Source of the DNA: Prochlorococcus sp. AG-347-G20
Lineage (GTDB): Bacteria; Cyanobacteriota; Cyanobacteriia; PCC-6307; Cyanobiaceae
DNA length: 64,000 nt
Direction of reading: 5' to 3'
NCBI GenBank assembly: GCA_003281645.1
Contig: QCBJ01000001.1
Location: 186,001 to 250,000, forward strand
Part shown: in pieces, positions 18,919 to 29,756 of the stretch
Layout of the letters: each line of letters starts with the position of its first letter
How positions within the stretch are numbered: position 1 is the first letter of the stretch
Program-made: the position numbers and the translations under genes
The notes under the pieces: generated by a model
What the model saw: the letters and a program-made list of their open reading frames with translations, nothing else
The model's database searches: none
What the model was told of the DNA's origin: nothing

Positions 18919-19512
18919 ATGCTAAAAAATGATCTCTGGATAAATCAAAAAGCTTCTGAAGGTATGATAAAACCATTTCAGTCAAATTTGGTGAGACATC
19001 TTGAACCTGAGAATAAACAAAAGCCAGTTTTGAGTTACGGATGTTCATCATATGGCTATGATTTAAGACTTTCATCAAAAGAATTCCTTATTTTCAGACA
19101 TATCCCTGGGACTGTAATGAACCCCAAAAAGTTTAATCCTAAGAATTTAGAGAAAACTGTTCTTCACCACGATAATGATGGAGAATTTTTTATTCTTCCT
19201 GCTCACTCCTATGGTTTAGGAGTTGCTTTAGAAAAGATGAAAGTGCCAGAAAATATAACTGTAATATGCATAGGCAAAAGTACTTACGCGCGACTTGGAA
19301 TTATTGTTAATACAACGCCCGCAGAAGCTGGGTGGGAAGGTCATCTAACTTTAGAGTTTAGTAATAGTTCAGGTGCAGATTGCAGAATATATGCTGAAGA
19401 GGGTATTTGCCAACTACTCTTTTTTGAAGGTGATCCATGCTCTACAACCTATGAAGATAGAAGAGGCAAATATCAAAACCAACCAGAAAAAGTAACTCTT
19501 GCAAAGATCTAA
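18919..19512 (+). CDS. dcd: dCTP deaminase
   Basis: Deaminates dCTP to dUTP, the route to dUMP for thymidylate synthesis. The 197-residue protein shows SYGYDLRLSSKEF near residue 50, GKSTYARLGIIVNTTPAEAG near 115 (with the catalytic glutamate in the PAEAGWEG segment), and GICQLLFFEGDPC near 160. It is four bases downstream of the corrinoid-transferase-like gene and one base upstream of the thyX ATG, consistent with one transcript for dTTP supply. Confidence 0.96.
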   Translation: MLKNDLWINQKASEGMIKPFQSNLVRHLEPENKQKPVLSYGCSSYGYDLRLSSKEFLIFRHIPGTVMNPKKFNPKNLEKTVLHHDNDGEFFILPAHSYGLGVALEKMKVPENITVICIGKSTYARLGIIVNTTPAEAGWEGHLTLEFSNSSGADCRIYAEEGICQLLFFEGDPCSTTYEDRRGKYQNQPEKVTLAKI

Positions 19513-19513
19513 A

Positions 19514-20146
19514 ATGAGTAAAGTCGAACTAATTTCGCTAACTCCTGATGCAGAAAAAACAATGGCTTACATTGCAAGAGTTAGTAATCCAAAAAATCAG
19601 GAAAATGAAGACTATTCGAAATTATTGAGTTATTGCATTAAAAATGAACATTGGAGTGTGTTTGAACAGTCATTTATGACCTTGCAAATAGAAACTAACA
19701 GAGGAATCGCTGCTCAAATTTTAAGACATAGATCATTTACTTTCCAGGAATTTTCACAGAGATATGCGGATAGTTCTCAATTGGGTAATATCCCCTTACC
19801 AGAGTTAAGGCGTCAAGATTTTAAAAACAGGCAAAATTCAATTCCTGATCTACCTGATAAGTTAAAAAAAAGATTTAATGAAAAAATTGGTTTGCATTTT
19901 CAGGCTGCTTCAAAATTATATGAAGATTTACTCGCTGAAGGAGTAGCCAAAGAATGTGCGAGATTTGTTTTACCATTAGCGACTCCAACAAGAATCTATA
20001 TGTCTGGATCATGCAGATCATGGATCCATTACATTCATTTAAGATCAGCTCACGGCACCCAAGAAGAACACAAGTCTATAGCCCTAAATTGCAAGTCTAT
20101 TTTTAAAAAAAGTTTTCCTATTGTATCAAAATCTTTAGAATGGTAA
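19514..20146 (+). CDS. thyX: Flavin-dependent thymidylate synthase
   Basis: Makes dTMP from dUMP with FAD and methylene-tetrahydrofolate, the alternative to ThyA. The diagnostic motif RHRSFTFQEFSQRY is at about residues 71-84, and SGSCRSWIHYIHLR near the C-terminus is the second conserved block. I chose the ATG at 19514 (MSKVELIS, 210 residues), one base after the dcd stop, over an upstream in-frame TTG at 19499 that lies inside dcd. With dcd it forms a dCTP-to-dTMP unit. Confidence 0.96.
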   Translation: MSKVELISLTPDAEKTMAYIARVSNPKNQENEDYSKLLSYCIKNEHWSVFEQSFMTLQIETNRGIAAQILRHRSFTFQEFSQRYADSSQLGNIPLPELRRQDFKNRQNSIPDLPDKLKKRFNEKIGLHFQAASKLYEDLLAEGVAKECARFVLPLATPTRIYMSGSCRSWIHYIHLRSAHGTQEEHKSIALNCKSIFKKSFPIVSKSLEW

Positions 20147-20149
20147 AAA

Positions 20150-20722
20150 TCATCCATGACTACGAGGATTAACCTCATTATTTTTATTTTCTTGAATTGT
20201 TGAAAATTCAGCATTAATAATTTCCTCATAAGGTTTCTCTACTTTCTCTAAATTATTAATAGATTTTCTTATTTTCATTTCATCTTGTTTACCAATAAAA
20301 GTAGATATTAGATTACCCTTTTTATCAAAAAGATTAACTTGAGGAATCCCGTTAACAGAAAACTTCTGGATGTAATTAGCCCATTTTTGATTATCAACAT
20401 TTAAAAAAACAAAATTAATATCTTTTTCGTATTCATCTTTAAAAGCAGAAACTTGTGGAGCCATTTCTTTGCAAACCTCACACCACTCAGCATAAAATTC
20501 CAGAAATGTAGGCTTATTATTTGTAAAAGCTATTTCAGGTTCAACAGATAATTCTCCAAAACTCTTCAGAAGATAAGTTGATTTAAAAAAGAAATTTCTA
20601 AACAAAAACAGTGAAATGATAAAAATAGATATAATCGAAATAAGTATTGTTTTAAAGTTCGTGTTTAAAATTTGTTCTCGACTCTTAGATTGCACTATTA
20701 AGAAATTACTAACTAAAGCCAT
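20150..20722 (-). CDS. txlA: Membrane-anchored thioredoxin-like protein (TxlA/HCF164 type)
   Basis: A 190-residue protein with one N-terminal membrane anchor (about residues 24-43) and a thioredoxin domain behind it. The active site is WCEVCKEMAPQ near residue 82 and the cis-proline is in VNGIPQVNLF near 129. Related cyanobacterial and plastid proteins (TxlA, HCF164) deliver reducing power to the thylakoid lumen for cytochrome assembly. The C-terminal 30 residues are polar. It converges on thyX with a three-base gap and faces away from glmM. Confidence 0.88.
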   Translation of the reverse strand: MALVSNFLIVQSKSREQILNTNFKTILISIISIFIISLFLFRNFFFKSTYLLKSFGELSVEPEIAFTNNKPTFLEFYAEWCEVCKEMAPQVSAFKDEYEKDINFVFLNVDNQKWANYIQKFSVNGIPQVNLFDKKGNLISTFIGKQDEMKIRKSINNLEKVEKPYEEIINAEFSTIQENKNNEVNPRSHG

Positions 20723-20832
20723 CTTAAATAAGTTAAACGAATAAAGAGAATTGAAATCTATAAGCTTTTAATCATTTGATAAAATATTAACTTAATAATT
20801 ATCAAAATTTCTTTGATTCCCGAAATCTAATT

Positions 20833-22191
20833 ATGCAATCAATCTTTGGAACTGACGGAATTAGAGGAAGATTCAATGAAGAGATAACCTATTCACTAGC
20901 CTACAAAGTAGGACATGCTCTAGCTTCGAGCTTAGAGAAGAAAAGTCCAATAATAGTTGGTAGAGATACAAGAATTAGTGGAGATATTCTTCTTCAGGCA
21001 ATAACACAAGGTATAAAAGATGGTGGCAAAAAATTTATAAATCTTGGAATCTGCCCTACCCCAGCTATACCTTTTTTAATCAAACAAGAGAATCTGAGTA
21101 GTGGCATCATGATATCTGCAAGTCATAATCCGCCAGAATATAATGGCATAAAAATTTTTGATCATAATGGTCAAAAAATTACCAAATATTTTGAAAATAA
21201 AATTCAAAAATTAATTGAAGAGTCAAATCACAATATCTCAGTTCCTAGAAAAGTAATCCCCCTAAATGCAAATAAAGATCTTATCGATATTTATATCAAA
21301 AGCCTAATCCGAACAATGGGTGAAGAAAATCTAAGCGGGTTGAGAATAATACTAGACACATGCTATGGATCAGCGGTAACCTGCGCAAAAAAAATTTTTC
21401 AGTCTCTTGGTGCTGATGTAAGAGTTATCAATAACTCTAAAAATGGGTTGAAAATTAATATGAATTGTGGTTCTACTAACCTCGAACCATTAAAAAAAGC
21501 ATTAAGAGAGAGTCCTGCAGATATGGGTTTTAGTTTCGATGGGGATGCCGATAGAGTAATTGGAATAGATTCAAAAGGCAATGTTTTAGATGGAGATCAC
21601 ATTCTTTTTCTTTGGGGTAGAGAACTTATGGAACAAAAAATTCTTACAAATAATTTACTAATATCAACGCAAATGGCAAACTTAGGTTTTGAAAAGGCCT
21701 GGGAGGAAATTGGAGGAATATTATATAGAACTGATGTAGGAGATAAATATGTTCATGACGCAATTAAGGAAAAAGGAGCATTTTTAGGAGGTGAACAGTC
21801 AGGTCATATACTTTCAAAAATTAATAACTTTTCTGGTGATGGGATATTGACTGCACTTCAAATTTCTAAATTTTGTAAACAGAAAAATATTAATTTAAAT
21901 AATTGGCTTAAAAGTAGTTTCGAACCTTATCCTCAAAAATTAACTAATATTAAATTAGATTTTAATATTAATAAATTAAATCCAAAAAACAAAATCTTAA
22001 TTGATGAATCTATAAAAAATTTTCAGGCAATATATTCTGATAATTGTAGAGTTTATATAAGGCCTAGCGGAACAGAACCCGTTATAAGAGTTCTTGTTGA
22101 GGCCAAAAATCATAAGAAAGTTGATTCTTTATCAAGCGAAATAACAAACAAACTCTTTTTAGAAATTGATAAAATAACAAATCAAAGATGA
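20833..22191 (+). CDS. glmM: Phosphoglucosamine mutase
   Basis: Converts glucosamine-6-phosphate to glucosamine-1-phosphate for peptidoglycan and lipid A precursors. The 452-residue enzyme begins with [13 protein letters not shown], has the phosphoserine loop [14 protein letters not shown] (serine at about residue 97), the metal loop FDGDADR near 238, the sugar loop GGEQSGH near 320, and the phosphate-binding [11 protein letters not shown] near 415. Its stop codon is two bases from the end of convergent trmB. Confidence 0.96.
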   Translation: MQSIFGTDGIRGRFNEEITYSLAYKVGHALASSLEKKSPIIVGRDTRISGDILLQAITQGIKDGGKKFINLGICPTPAIPFLIKQENLSSGIMISASHNPPEYNGIKIFDHNGQKITKYFENKIQKLIEESNHNISVPRKVIPLNANKDLIDIYIKSLIRTMGEENLSGLRIILDTCYGSAVTCAKKIFQSLGADVRVINNSKNGLKINMNCGSTNLEPLKKALRESPADMGFSFDGDADRVIGIDSKGNVLDGDHILFLWGRELMEQKILTNNLLISTQMANLGFEKAWEEIGGILYRTDVGDKYVHDAIKEKGAFLGGEQSGHILSKINNFSGDGILTALQISKFCKQKNINLNNWLKSSFEPYPQKLTNIKLDFNINKLNPKNKILIDESIKNFQAIYSDNCRVYIRPSGTEPVIRVLVEAKNHKKVDSLSSEITNKLFLEIDKITNQR

Positions 22192-22192
22192 A

Positions 22193-22873
22193 TTAAATTT
22201 TTATATAAATTTTTTCATAAACATCAAGTTGGTTAACAATCACATACTTTTCCCTATCAGTTTTAATTTTAATTGGATTAAAACTTTCGGAACAATTAAA
22301 ATCTTTTTTATCTATTGCTTTAAAATGAAAATTCCTTGAAATAGTGCAATCCATATAATCGAATAAATCCTTTACATCTGTTTTTATAAAAATTAGGGTG
22401 CCTTTTTGCAATGAATTTGAGAGCATATTAATAAATCCTGGCTGAATTACACGTCTCTTATAATGCCTCTTTTTAAACCAAGGATCAGGGAAATTAAAAG
22501 AAATACTTTTTAGATTTTTGATAATAAATTTATTTTGGACATCATTCAAAATATTATTAGCATTACCAAATATAAAATATAGATTTTTGATTTCTCGTTC
22601 GATAACTTTTAGTTTAGCATTTTTGACTAATTTCTCACGGATTTCAATTCCCAAATAATTCCAACTAGTATTAACTAAAGCTAAATCAAATAAAAACTCA
22701 CCAGCAGCACAACCTATATCCAAATGAAGATTTGATTTAGAGTCATCAAACATTTCGCTCAAAGAAGGTATTCCCTCAATTTGATTGAAATTACTACTAA
22801 GGGGATTAACATGCTGCCTCATAAAATTATCAATATATTCTTGGGCAATAATATAAGGATGCATAATATTCAT
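22193..22873 (-). CDS. trmB: tRNA (guanine-N7-)-methyltransferase
   Basis: Forms m7G46 in tRNA variable loops using S-adenosylmethionine. In the 226-residue protein, [15 protein letters not shown] (about 51-65) is the AdoMet-binding motif I, and [19 protein letters not shown] (about 125-143) is the TrmB signature with the catalytic aspartate. The start at 22873 fits the family length. It is divergent from the DUF3177 gene. Confidence 0.94.
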   Translation of the reverse strand: MNIMHPYIIAQEYIDNFMRQHVNPLSSNFNQIEGIPSLSEMFDDSKSNLHLDIGCAAGEFLFDLALVNTSWNYLGIEIREKLVKNAKLKVIEREIKNLYFIFGNANNILNDVQNKFIIKNLKSISFNFPDPWFKKRHYKRRVIQPGFINMLSNSLQKGTLIFIKTDVKDLFDYMDCTISRNFHFKAIDKKDFNCSESFNPIKIKTDREKYVIVNQLDVYEKIYIKI

Positions 22874-22944
22874 AACTATGACAATAGTAAGTTCAAAAGT
22901 AATAGTTTGATGTTTAATTATTATGTGTTTAAAAAGAAAAAGTT

Positions 22945-23568
22945 TTGAACGTTTTTAATCAACTTTCTATTTGGCTATCCTTTCAACTTTCAATAATTTT
23001 CCTTATTGGTATTCCTATTACTCTATCCTTCTGGTCAATTAAAAAAAGAAATAAAGCAGTTTTTAAACTTCTATCAATTTATTGGAAAGTATCCCTTTTA
23101 TTTTTTATAAGCCTTCTACTTTTAATAGGAAAGTATAATTATGCTCTTGTGATAACAAATATTTCAACATTATTAATGACAGTTTCAGTTTGGTTTTGGA
23201 ACGATATTAATGATGAATTAAGAGAATATGATTTTTCTTACTCCCTTACCACAACGACAAAAATATGGAGATGGACGATAACTTTTATATCTCTCAATTT
23301 CTTTATTCAGAGTTTACAAAACTTCAACTGTTTTTCTCTTATTAATTCGGATGCGTGTGCAATATGGCTTCAACCTTCTTCAAATTTATATACTATTCTA
23401 AAAAATTTATTTAATTTTTTCTTTGGAGCTAACTTTACCCAACCTATATCAAAATTCTTAGGATTATTTTCATTATTAATCTATATTCTAGGCCTTATTC
23501 AATGGTCAATAATCAAATTACCTAAAAATGGAAGAAACTCCTGCTTCTCAGAAAATGGCAAAAATTGA
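22945..23568 (+). CDS. DUF3177 family membrane protein
   Basis: A 207-residue protein with about five hydrophobic segments and the conserved cytosolic motif [18 protein letters not shown] near residue 92. I match it to cyanobacterial DUF3177. No function is known. The start is TTG, because there is no upstream ATG in frame before a stop. Its 3' end overlaps the next gene by 41 bases in another frame, which suggests translational coupling. Confidence 0.72.
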   Translation: MNVFNQLSIWLSFQLSIIFLIGIPITLSFWSIKKRNKAVFKLLSIYWKVSLLFFISLLLLIGKYNYALVITNISTLLMTVSVWFWNDINDELREYDFSYSLTTTTKIWRWTITFISLNFFIQSLQNFNCFSLINSDACAIWLQPSSNLYTILKNLFNFFFGANFTQPISKFLGLFSLLIYILGLIQWSIIKLPKNGRNSCFSENGKN

Positions 23569-23863
23569 TTTAATAAATAGTCTTGAAAAAATAAGTTCCG
23601 AGATACCTGATAGGATACTTAAAATAGAGGGATTCATTCTAAAAGAAAATCAAAAAGAACAATTAGAAATAATTATTTTCAGAGGTTACAGTAGCTCAAC
23701 TACTCATCCAATTGAAATAGATTCAGAAAAAAAAGTAATAACATTTTCTTATACCATTACAAACTTTAAACTTTATAAAGCACCGTTAACAGAAACCGAA
23801 GAAAATTTTATACGAGAAAATCAAAACTCAGTTTTCTTTTTGAATCAAAAAAACTGGATTTAA
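23528..23863 (+). CDS. Conserved cyanobacterial protein (DUF7734-like)
   Basis: A 111-residue soluble protein. The segment [18 protein letters not shown] in its centre resembles the small cyanobacterial/plant family DUF7734; this match is from memory and is tentative. A later in-frame ATG at 23555 (MAKIDLI) would shorten the overlap with the DUF3177 gene to 14 bases and is an equally good start. Its last four bases overlap the stop codon of convergent ileS. Confidence 0.6.
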   Translation: MEETPASQKMAKIDLINSLEKISSEIPDRILKIEGFILKENQKEQLEIIIFRGYSSSTTHPIEIDSEKKVITFSYTITNFKLYKAPLTETEENFIRENQNSVFFLNQKNWI

Positions 23864-26766
23864 ATAAATTCAAAATTAATAATATTTGAACATCTTTTGC
23901 ATAATTTTGTATTTTGGATACCATTAAAAGTTTCTTTTTGATAATGCCAACATCTATCACATTTTTGACCTTGAGCTTTATTAATTTGAATTTTACCAAG
24001 TGTATTGTTATCAATAATCAGAGAATTCTCTACCAAATCGGATACCACTTGGAAGTTTGATACTATAAGCCAATCTCTAAATAAATCTACATCTTGATTA
24101 CCAAATTCTTTTAGCCAAGTAAGTGAATCTTTTAAAGGTTTATTTTCAGGTAAAAAATTAACTTCAGTTTCCAAAGCTGCTCCAATTATTTGTTTATTCC
24201 TGCATCCTTCTATAGCCTTGTTAATTTCAACTCTCAAATTTCTTAAATTTGCGATGTGCTCATTAAGTATTTGATTTTTCCATGACTGCGAAAATATTGG
24301 CCATCCTCTTTGAAAGACTGATTTTTCTTCAGTTGAATATGGAATATTTTGCCAAATATCTTCAGCCATATGACAAAGCACTGGAGAAATGAGTACGGCT
24401 AAATTTTCAACAACTTTTGACATGACGAACTGACAAGATCTTCTCCTAAATTGTGATTTAGAACTTACATATAACCTGTCCTTCGCAATATCCAAATAAA
24501 AATTTGATAGATCTACAACGCAAAAACTTTGCAAAATTTGGAAAAATTTGGAAAATTCATAATTTTCATAAGCATTTGATATTTGATCTGTAACCTCAAC
24601 TAATCTTCCTAACATCCATTGATCTAAGAGAGGCAATTGATCAATTTCAAAATTGTCAATTTTAGGATCATAATCATGAATATTACCTAGAAGATATCTT
24701 GCGGTATTACGAACTTTTCTATAAACGTCTGAAAGTTGCTTGAGTATATTGGAACCAATTGGAACATCTACTGAATAATCTACAGAGCTTACCCATAGCC
24801 TTAAAACATCAGCGCCATAAGCAGGGTCAGTTTTTTTATTATTACCTCCATTAATAATTATATTTGGATCAACAACATTTCCTAAAGATTTGCTCATTTT
24901 TCTTCCGTTTTCATCAAGTGCAAAACCATGAGTTAAAACTTTCTTATATGGAGGTTTATTGTTGACTGCAACAGATGTTAGCAAAGAAGACTGAAACCAT
25001 CCTCGATGTTGATCTGAGCCCTCTAAATAAAGATCTGCTGGATACTTTAATTCACTTCTTAGTTCACATACTGCGGCCCAGCTAGATCCTGAATCGAACC
25101 AGACATCCATTGTATCTGTTCCTTTTTTCCAAAGATCAGATTCCTTTGCATAATTTTCTGGCAAAAGATTCTTAACATCCCAATCCCACCAAATATCTGC
25201 TCCATGTTCACTAAAAAGTTCTTGAATATGATTAATTATCTCTTTGTTAAGGAGAATGTCATTACCATTTTTTTTATAAAAAACTGGAATAGGGACTCCC
25301 CATGACCTCTGTCTAGAAATACACCAATCTCCTCTACCAACAACCATAGAATAAATTCTTTTCTTTCCAGTCTCTGGCATCCATTCAACATCTTCGATTG
25401 CCTTTAATGCGGATGATCTAAAGCCATTTACAGATGCAAACCATTGTTCTGTTGCCCTAAAAATAGTTGGTTTTTTGGTTCTCCAATCATACGGATATCT
25501 ATGCTTATAGTTTTCTTGTAATAGAAGCAAATTATTTCCTTTTAAATGTTCAATAATTAAATCATTTGCATCTTTCAGGACATTTGATCCTTTGAATTGA
25601 CCAGAATATTCATTTAAGTTACCTTTTTCATCAACGACACATGTTATTGGTAAATCATATTTTTGACCCACATTAAAATCATCTATCCCATGACCAGGCG
25701 CAGTATGAACAATTCCTGTCCCTGATTCTGTAGTAATATAATCTCCTCCAATTACAATTCTGCAATTTTTATTCTTGGAGGGATGTTGATATTCAATATT
25801 TTCCAATTCGCAGCCTTTAACTTCTAAAAGCACCTTGAAATCTTTTGTAAATTTCTTACTTATTTCAGAAATTAAATCCTCAGCAAAAAGGTAAATCTTC
25901 TTCTCTTCATGGATAGCAAAAACGTAATTTATTTTTGGATTTACTGCAACTGCTTCATTTGCAGGTATGGTCCAAGGAGTTGTGGTCCAAATAGTTATGA
26001 AAGAATTATTTTGAAAAAAATCTTTTTTGATATTAAGGTTTTCTTGGATGAAATTAAATAGAATTTCCTCTGGTATTTTAGTGATTTTTAATGAAACATA
26101 AATACTTTTTGAATAATGTTCATCAGGGTATTCTAATTCTGCTTCTGCAAGTGCAGTCCTTGAACTTGGACTCCAATGCACAGGTTTAAGACCTCGATAT
26201 ATATAGCCATTTAAAAACATTTTCCCAAATACTCCAATCTGAGCAGATTCATAACTTTTCTTAAGAGTTAAGTAAGGGTTATTCCAATCTCCCCATATGC
26301 CCCACCTTTTGAAACCCTCCTTCTGATTATTAATTTGGATATGGGCATAATCTGTTGCTTTTTTTCTTAAATTTAGAGTGTCTAGATTCTTTCTTTCATC
26401 AGATTTTAAATTCTGAAGAACTTTTAATTCAATAGGTAATCCATGACAGTCCCAACCAGGTACGAAATGTACCCTAAATCCTTTTAAGGTTTTGTACTTA
26501 TTTATTATGTCTTTTAAAACTTTATTAAGAGCATGACCCATATGAAGAGCTCCATTTGCATAAGGAGGGCCATCATGTAATGTAAATATTTCTCCTGAAT
26601 TGCTTGAACCTAATTGGAAATCAATATCATTGTTAGCCCAAAAATTCTGTATCTCAGGTTCTCTTAGAACTGAGTTAGCTCGCATTGAGAAGTCAGTTTT
26701 TAATAAATTTAAAGTTTCTTTATAAGAAAAGTCTGATTTTTGTTCTTTGCTATTTTGAGATTTCAT
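23860..26766 (-). CDS. ileS: Isoleucyl-tRNA synthetase
   Basis: Charges tRNA-Ile. The 968-residue enzyme is the bacterial type: the class I HIGH-type motif in [16 protein letters not shown] near residue 70, the editing domain with [15 protein letters not shown] near 285, KMSKSLGN near 623, and a C-terminal zinc finger with four cysteines in CDRCWHYQ and LCKRCSNI. Length and all domains are complete. Confidence 0.98.
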   Translation of the reverse strand: MKSQNSKEQKSDFSYKETLNLLKTDFSMRANSVLREPEIQNFWANNDIDFQLGSSNSGEIFTLHDGPPYANGALHMGHALNKVLKDIINKYKTLKGFRVHFVPGWDCHGLPIELKVLQNLKSDERKNLDTLNLRKKATDYAHIQINNQKEGFKRWGIWGDWNNPYLTLKKSYESAQIGVFGKMFLNGYIYRGLKPVHWSPSSRTALAEAELEYPDEHYSKSIYVSLKITKIPEEILFNFIQENLNIKKDFFQNNSFITIWTTTPWTIPANEAVAVNPKINYVFAIHEEKKIYLFAEDLISEISKKFTKDFKVLLEVKGCELENIEYQHPSKNKNCRIVIGGDYITTESGTGIVHTAPGHGIDDFNVGQKYDLPITCVVDEKGNLNEYSGQFKGSNVLKDANDLIIEHLKGNNLLLLQENYKHRYPYDWRTKKPTIFRATEQWFASVNGFRSSALKAIEDVEWMPETGKKRIYSMVVGRGDWCISRQRSWGVPIPVFYKKNGNDILLNKEIINHIQELFSEHGADIWWDWDVKNLLPENYAKESDLWKKGTDTMDVWFDSGSSWAAVCELRSELKYPADLYLEGSDQHRGWFQSSLLTSVAVNNKPPYKKVLTHGFALDENGRKMSKSLGNVVDPNIIINGGNNKKTDPAYGADVLRLWVSSVDYSVDVPIGSNILKQLSDVYRKVRNTARYLLGNIHDYDPKIDNFEIDQLPLLDQWMLGRLVEVTDQISNAYENYEFSKFFQILQSFCVVDLSNFYLDIAKDRLYVSSKSQFRRRSCQFVMSKVVENLAVLISPVLCHMAEDIWQNIPYSTEEKSVFQRGWPIFSQSWKNQILNEHIANLRNLRVEINKAIEGCRNKQIIGAALETEVNFLPENKPLKDSLTWLKEFGNQDVDLFRDWLIVSNFQVVSDLVENSLIIDNNTLGKIQINKAQGQKCDRCWHYQKETFNGIQNTKLCKRCSNIINFEFI

Positions 26767-26887
26767 ACGACGATATAAGAAATATTGGTGATCAAAAGAA
26801 TTATTTAAATAAATCTAATTCATTATATTCTTTCTTAATTGACCTGTAGTTTTTTGGGGATGTTTCAAATAACCAATTTATTTGATT

Positions 26888-27337
26888 TCAGACTTTTATA
26901 TTATCATTTTTATCATTTCTTACCCACTTCTTTTGGGTTGTATTTTTATTATCGCTACCAAAATTAAAAAAATTTGAAGCTTTCGTGAAATCACCAAATA
27001 CCAGATTTATAGATTTTAATATTTTCAAAAAGTTATTTTTAAACTCCAAAAAGGTAATTAATTTTTTCTTTTCGTTATCTGTCAATTGGTACCATCTAGA
27101 TAAAAAAAGCTCTCTTAGATAAAAAATAACTAGTACTGTTAAAAAAAGGAAAATTACAAAAAATGATTCATCTAGTGTTTTATTTTTAATTATTAATATC
27201 AAACCTATTAATAAATTTAAAAAAGCTTTTATTAAGTCTTTTGGTTTACCGAGCTCAAGATAAATTATCGGTACAGTTAGAAAAATGGTGCCAACTAAAA
27301 TATAAAAAGTTCCCAAATAAATTATCAAACTATTCAT
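26888..27337 (-). CDS. Ycf66-like membrane protein
   Basis: A 149-residue protein with three or four hydrophobic helices in the first 90 residues, then the motif FLSRWYQLTDNEKKKLI and a charged C-terminal tail. The arrangement suggests the Ycf66 family found in cyanobacteria and some plastids, whose role is not known; the assignment is tentative. It is flanked by ileS and tRNA-Leu on the same strand, with about 70 bases to the tRNA. Confidence 0.55.
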   Translation of the reverse strand: MNSLIIYLGTFYILVGTIFLTVPIIYLELGKPKDLIKAFLNLLIGLILIIKNKTLDESFFVIFLFLTVLVIFYLRELFLSRWYQLTDNEKKKLITFLEFKNNFLKILKSINLVFGDFTKASNFFNFGSDNKNTTQKKWVRNDKNDNIKV

Positions 27338-27408
27338 TAAATTAACTACTTAATTGAATTATAAGAGTTGATATCAATAAAAAAACTATCTATCAGAATT
27401 TCCTTAAG

Positions 27409-27490
27409 TGCGGTCGGGGAGACTTGAACTCCCACACCCGAAGATACGAGTACCTAAAACTCGCGCGTCTACCAATTCCGCCACGACCGC
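27409..27490 (-). tRNA. tRNA-Leu (TAG)
   Basis: A class II tRNA on the minus strand: acceptor stem GCGGTCG pairing with CGACCGC, the leucine D-arm GGCGGAATTGGTAGACGC, anticodon stem CGAGT/ACTCG around the loop TTTAGGT (anticodon TAG), a long variable arm, T-arm GTTCAAGTC and discriminator A73 as expected for leucine. The CCA is not encoded. Confidence 0.97.
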
Positions 27491-27656
27491 TCAAATAAAA
27501 TAATAATTGAAAGAGGTTTATTTTAAAAATTTTTTTTCTTAAGATGATTAATTTGACACATTAAAATTAAATTAAAAATCTTCTAAAAGAAATTTTTTAT
27601 GTTTGAGCATGCAATCATCTTAAAATATTAGTTATATTGTTTAAAGAATTAAAGAA

Positions 27657-28679
27657 ACGATTTCAAACTTAACCAGTAAAAATACAACGAAAAATACTAA
27701 TTCTTCAAAAACATTTAATTGGCAAAAAGAGATTAAAAATTACGTAGATCCGCCAAGTTTTTGGAATCCAACATTAGGTTTATTTTTTGGCGGTTATTTT
27801 CTCGCTTTTCTTAGTATATGGCAATGGTATAGAGGTGTATGGCCTTTACCTTTACTTGTAGCCACTGCTTTTTTAGCTTTACATATTGAGGGTACTGTTA
27901 TTCATGATGCCTGTCATAAAGCTGCTCATCCAGTTCCTTGGATAAATCAAGCAATGGGCCATGGCTCAGCTATTTTATTAGGGTTTAGTTTCCCAGTTTT
28001 TACGAGAGTTCATTTACAACATCATATTCACGTAAATCACCCTAAAAATGATCCAGATCATATTGTTAGTACTTTTGGTCCAATTTGGCTAATTGCTCCA
28101 AGATTTTTTTATCATGAGGTGTTTTTCTTTCAAAGAAAACTCTGGCGAAGGTATGAATTACTACAATGGGGAATTGAAAGATCCATCTTCATAACAATTA
28201 TCTTGGCAGGTTTAAAATTTGACTTTATGAATTTAATTTATAATTTATGGTTCGGCCCAGCATTAATGGTAGGAGTTACTTTAGGAATATTTTTTGATTA
28301 TTTACCCCATAGACCATTTCGATCAAGAAATAAATGGATAAACTCTAGAGTTTATCCAAGCAAATTTATGAATTTATTAATAATGGGGCAAAATTACCAT
28401 CTCATTCATCATCTTTGGCCTTCGATTCCTTGGTTTGAATACAAAATAACTTATGAAAAAACTAAGCCTTTATTGGATAAAAAAGGCTCCCCTCAAAGGG
28501 TTGGGATATTTGAAAGTAAAGAAGACATTTTTAACTTTATTTATGATTTATTAATAGGTGTAAGGAGTCATAGCAAAAAGAGGGGGAAAATAAGAAAAAT
28601 CATAAACTTATATCCAGGCTTTAAAATAAAAAAATTTTTATTAAAGATTGTCAATAAAACATTTATTGGAAGTAACTAA
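27657..28679 (+). CDS. crtR: Beta-carotene hydroxylase CrtR (start codon unclear)
   Basis: A di-iron membrane hydroxylase that makes zeaxanthin, the main photoprotective carotenoid here. Histidine boxes are HDACHKAAH, HLQHHIHVNH, YLPHRPF and YHLIHHLWP, interleaved with hydrophobic helices. The first ATG in frame is 27954, but the first histidine box and a well-formed N-terminus lie upstream of it, so that ATG cannot be the start. The frame is open back to 27645 and contains no ATG, GTG or TTG there. I give 27657 (ACG) as a nominal start giving 340 residues; ATT at 27648 or 27660 is equally possible. Confidence 0.88.
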   Translation, partial: TISNLTSKNTTKNTNSSKTFNWQKEIKNYVDPPSFWNPTLGLFFGGYFLAFLSIWQWYRGVWPLPLLVATAFLALHIEGTVIHDACHKAAHPVPWINQAMGHGSAILLGFSFPVFTRVHLQHHIHVNHPKNDPDHIVSTFGPIWLIAPRFFYHEVFFFQRKLWRRYELLQWGIERSIFITIILAGLKFDFMNLIYNLWFGPALMVGVTLGIFFDYLPHRPFRSRNKWINSRVYPSKFMNLLIMGQNYHLIHHLWPSIPWFEYKITYEKTKPLLDKKGSPQRVGIFESKEDIFNFIYDLLIGVRSHSKKRGKIRKIINLYPGFKIKKFLLKIVNKTFIGSN

Positions 28680-28684
28680 CTTAC

Positions 28685-28978
28685 TCATTCATTAATAATT
28701 TTTGGTACTTTAAAATATTTATCTTCTCTAAATGGACCCAATTCTAAAAGTTCTTCATTGCAATCCGAATTTTTCTTTTGGTCTTTTCTAAATACATTTA
28801 TAACCTCTATAGCTCTCGTTGTACAGGGGACATCATCTGTATCAATTTTTTCAAGTTGTCTTATATAATCCAATATCTTTTCTAATTGTTCTGCATGATT
28901 ATTAATTTCATTCTCATTAAGTTCTAATCTCGCTAAATGAGCAACTTTTTTTACTTCCTCTTTAGTTATTTTTGTCAT
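28685..28978 (-). CDS. gatC: Glutamyl-tRNA(Gln) amidotransferase subunit C
   Basis: The small subunit of GatCAB, which converts Glu-tRNA(Gln) to Gln-tRNA(Gln) in organisms without glutaminyl-tRNA synthetase. The 97-residue protein has the family pattern VKKVAHLARLELNENEI at the start and QLEKILDYIRQLEKIDTDDV in the middle. GatA and GatB are not nearby. It converges on crtR with a five-base gap. Confidence 0.94.
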   Translation of the reverse strand: MTKITKEEVKKVAHLARLELNENEINNHAEQLEKILDYIRQLEKIDTDDVPCTTRAIEVINVFRKDQKKNSDCNEELLELGPFREDKYFKVPKIINE

Positions 28979-29149
28979 ACTTTTAATATCTTTCTTAATA
29001 AATAATAGTTTATTAAGAACAACTTATTTACATATCCTTTGAATTTCAAATAATTTAAAAAAATAATCACATCTTTTTGAAAATCAATATCAATTAATAG
29101 CCTTAATTATTTTTCTCAGCTAAATATGTTATTAGATAGATATTGAAAA

Positions 29150-29734
29150 ATAGAAGAAGAATTATTTCCAAAAAATTTTTTTTATCGGCACTCTAAACTT
29201 GTTGCTCCTGATTTAATAGGCTGTTACCTCATAAAAAAAAATAATGAGATAGCTCAAGTTAAAGGGGTAATTGTTGAAACTGAAGCTTATTCACAGGAAG
29301 AAGAGGCCTGTCATGGCTACCGCAAAATGACAGAATCAAACAAATCATTATTTGGCAAACCTGGCACATTTTATATTTACAAATCTTATGGCATTCATCA
29401 TTGTTTAAACATAGTTACTGATAAAGAAAATTTTGCTAGTGGTGTTTTGATAAGATCAGTTTTTATATCTAATAAAAATGAAAGATTAGCTTCTGGACCT
29501 GGCCTAGTAACTAAAACATTCAGTGTAGACATTTCATTTAACTCACTTGAAGTTCTTAATAATAAATCTTTATGGATTTCTCCACGAGACTCCACTCTAG
29601 AAGAAAAAGATCTTATTCAAACTACGAGAATTGGCATATCAAAGGCAAAAAATATAAAATGGCGTTGGTATCTCAAAAATAGTAGGAGTGTAAGTAAACG
29701 ATTAAAAGGTGATAGAACACCTAAATTTCAATAA
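29150..29734 (+). CDS. mpg: 3-methyladenine DNA glycosylase (start codon unclear)
   Basis: Base-excision repair of alkylated purines (AAG/MPG family). The blocks [49 protein letters not shown] and [10 protein letters not shown] are all in place; the glutamate in VETEAY is the catalytic position. The first ATG in frame (29327) is well inside the domain. Upstream the frame is open only to 29147 and holds no ATG, GTG or TTG. I give ATA at 29150 as the nominal start (194 residues, first residues IEEELFPK). Confidence 0.9.
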   Translation: MEEELFPKNFFYRHSKLVAPDLIGCYLIKKNNEIAQVKGVIVETEAYSQEEEACHGYRKMTESNKSLFGKPGTFYIYKSYGIHHCLNIVTDKENFASGVLIRSVFISNKNERLASGPGLVTKTFSVDISFNSLEVLNNKSLWISPRDSTLEEKDLIQTTRIGISKAKNIKWRWYLKNSRSVSKRLKGDRTPKFQ

Positions 29735-29756
29735 TCATTTATCTTTTTTAAGCGTA

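Noticed and set aside
27954-28679. crtR starting at the first ATG (27954)
   Set aside because: That would drop the first histidine box and a conserved N-terminal region, which lie upstream in the same open frame.
29143-29194. Frameshift joining the TTG at 29143 to mpg
   Set aside because: The mpg frame itself reads a sensible N-terminus ([12 protein letters not shown]) from 29153, so no frameshift is needed; the TTG frame gives only a short basic peptide.
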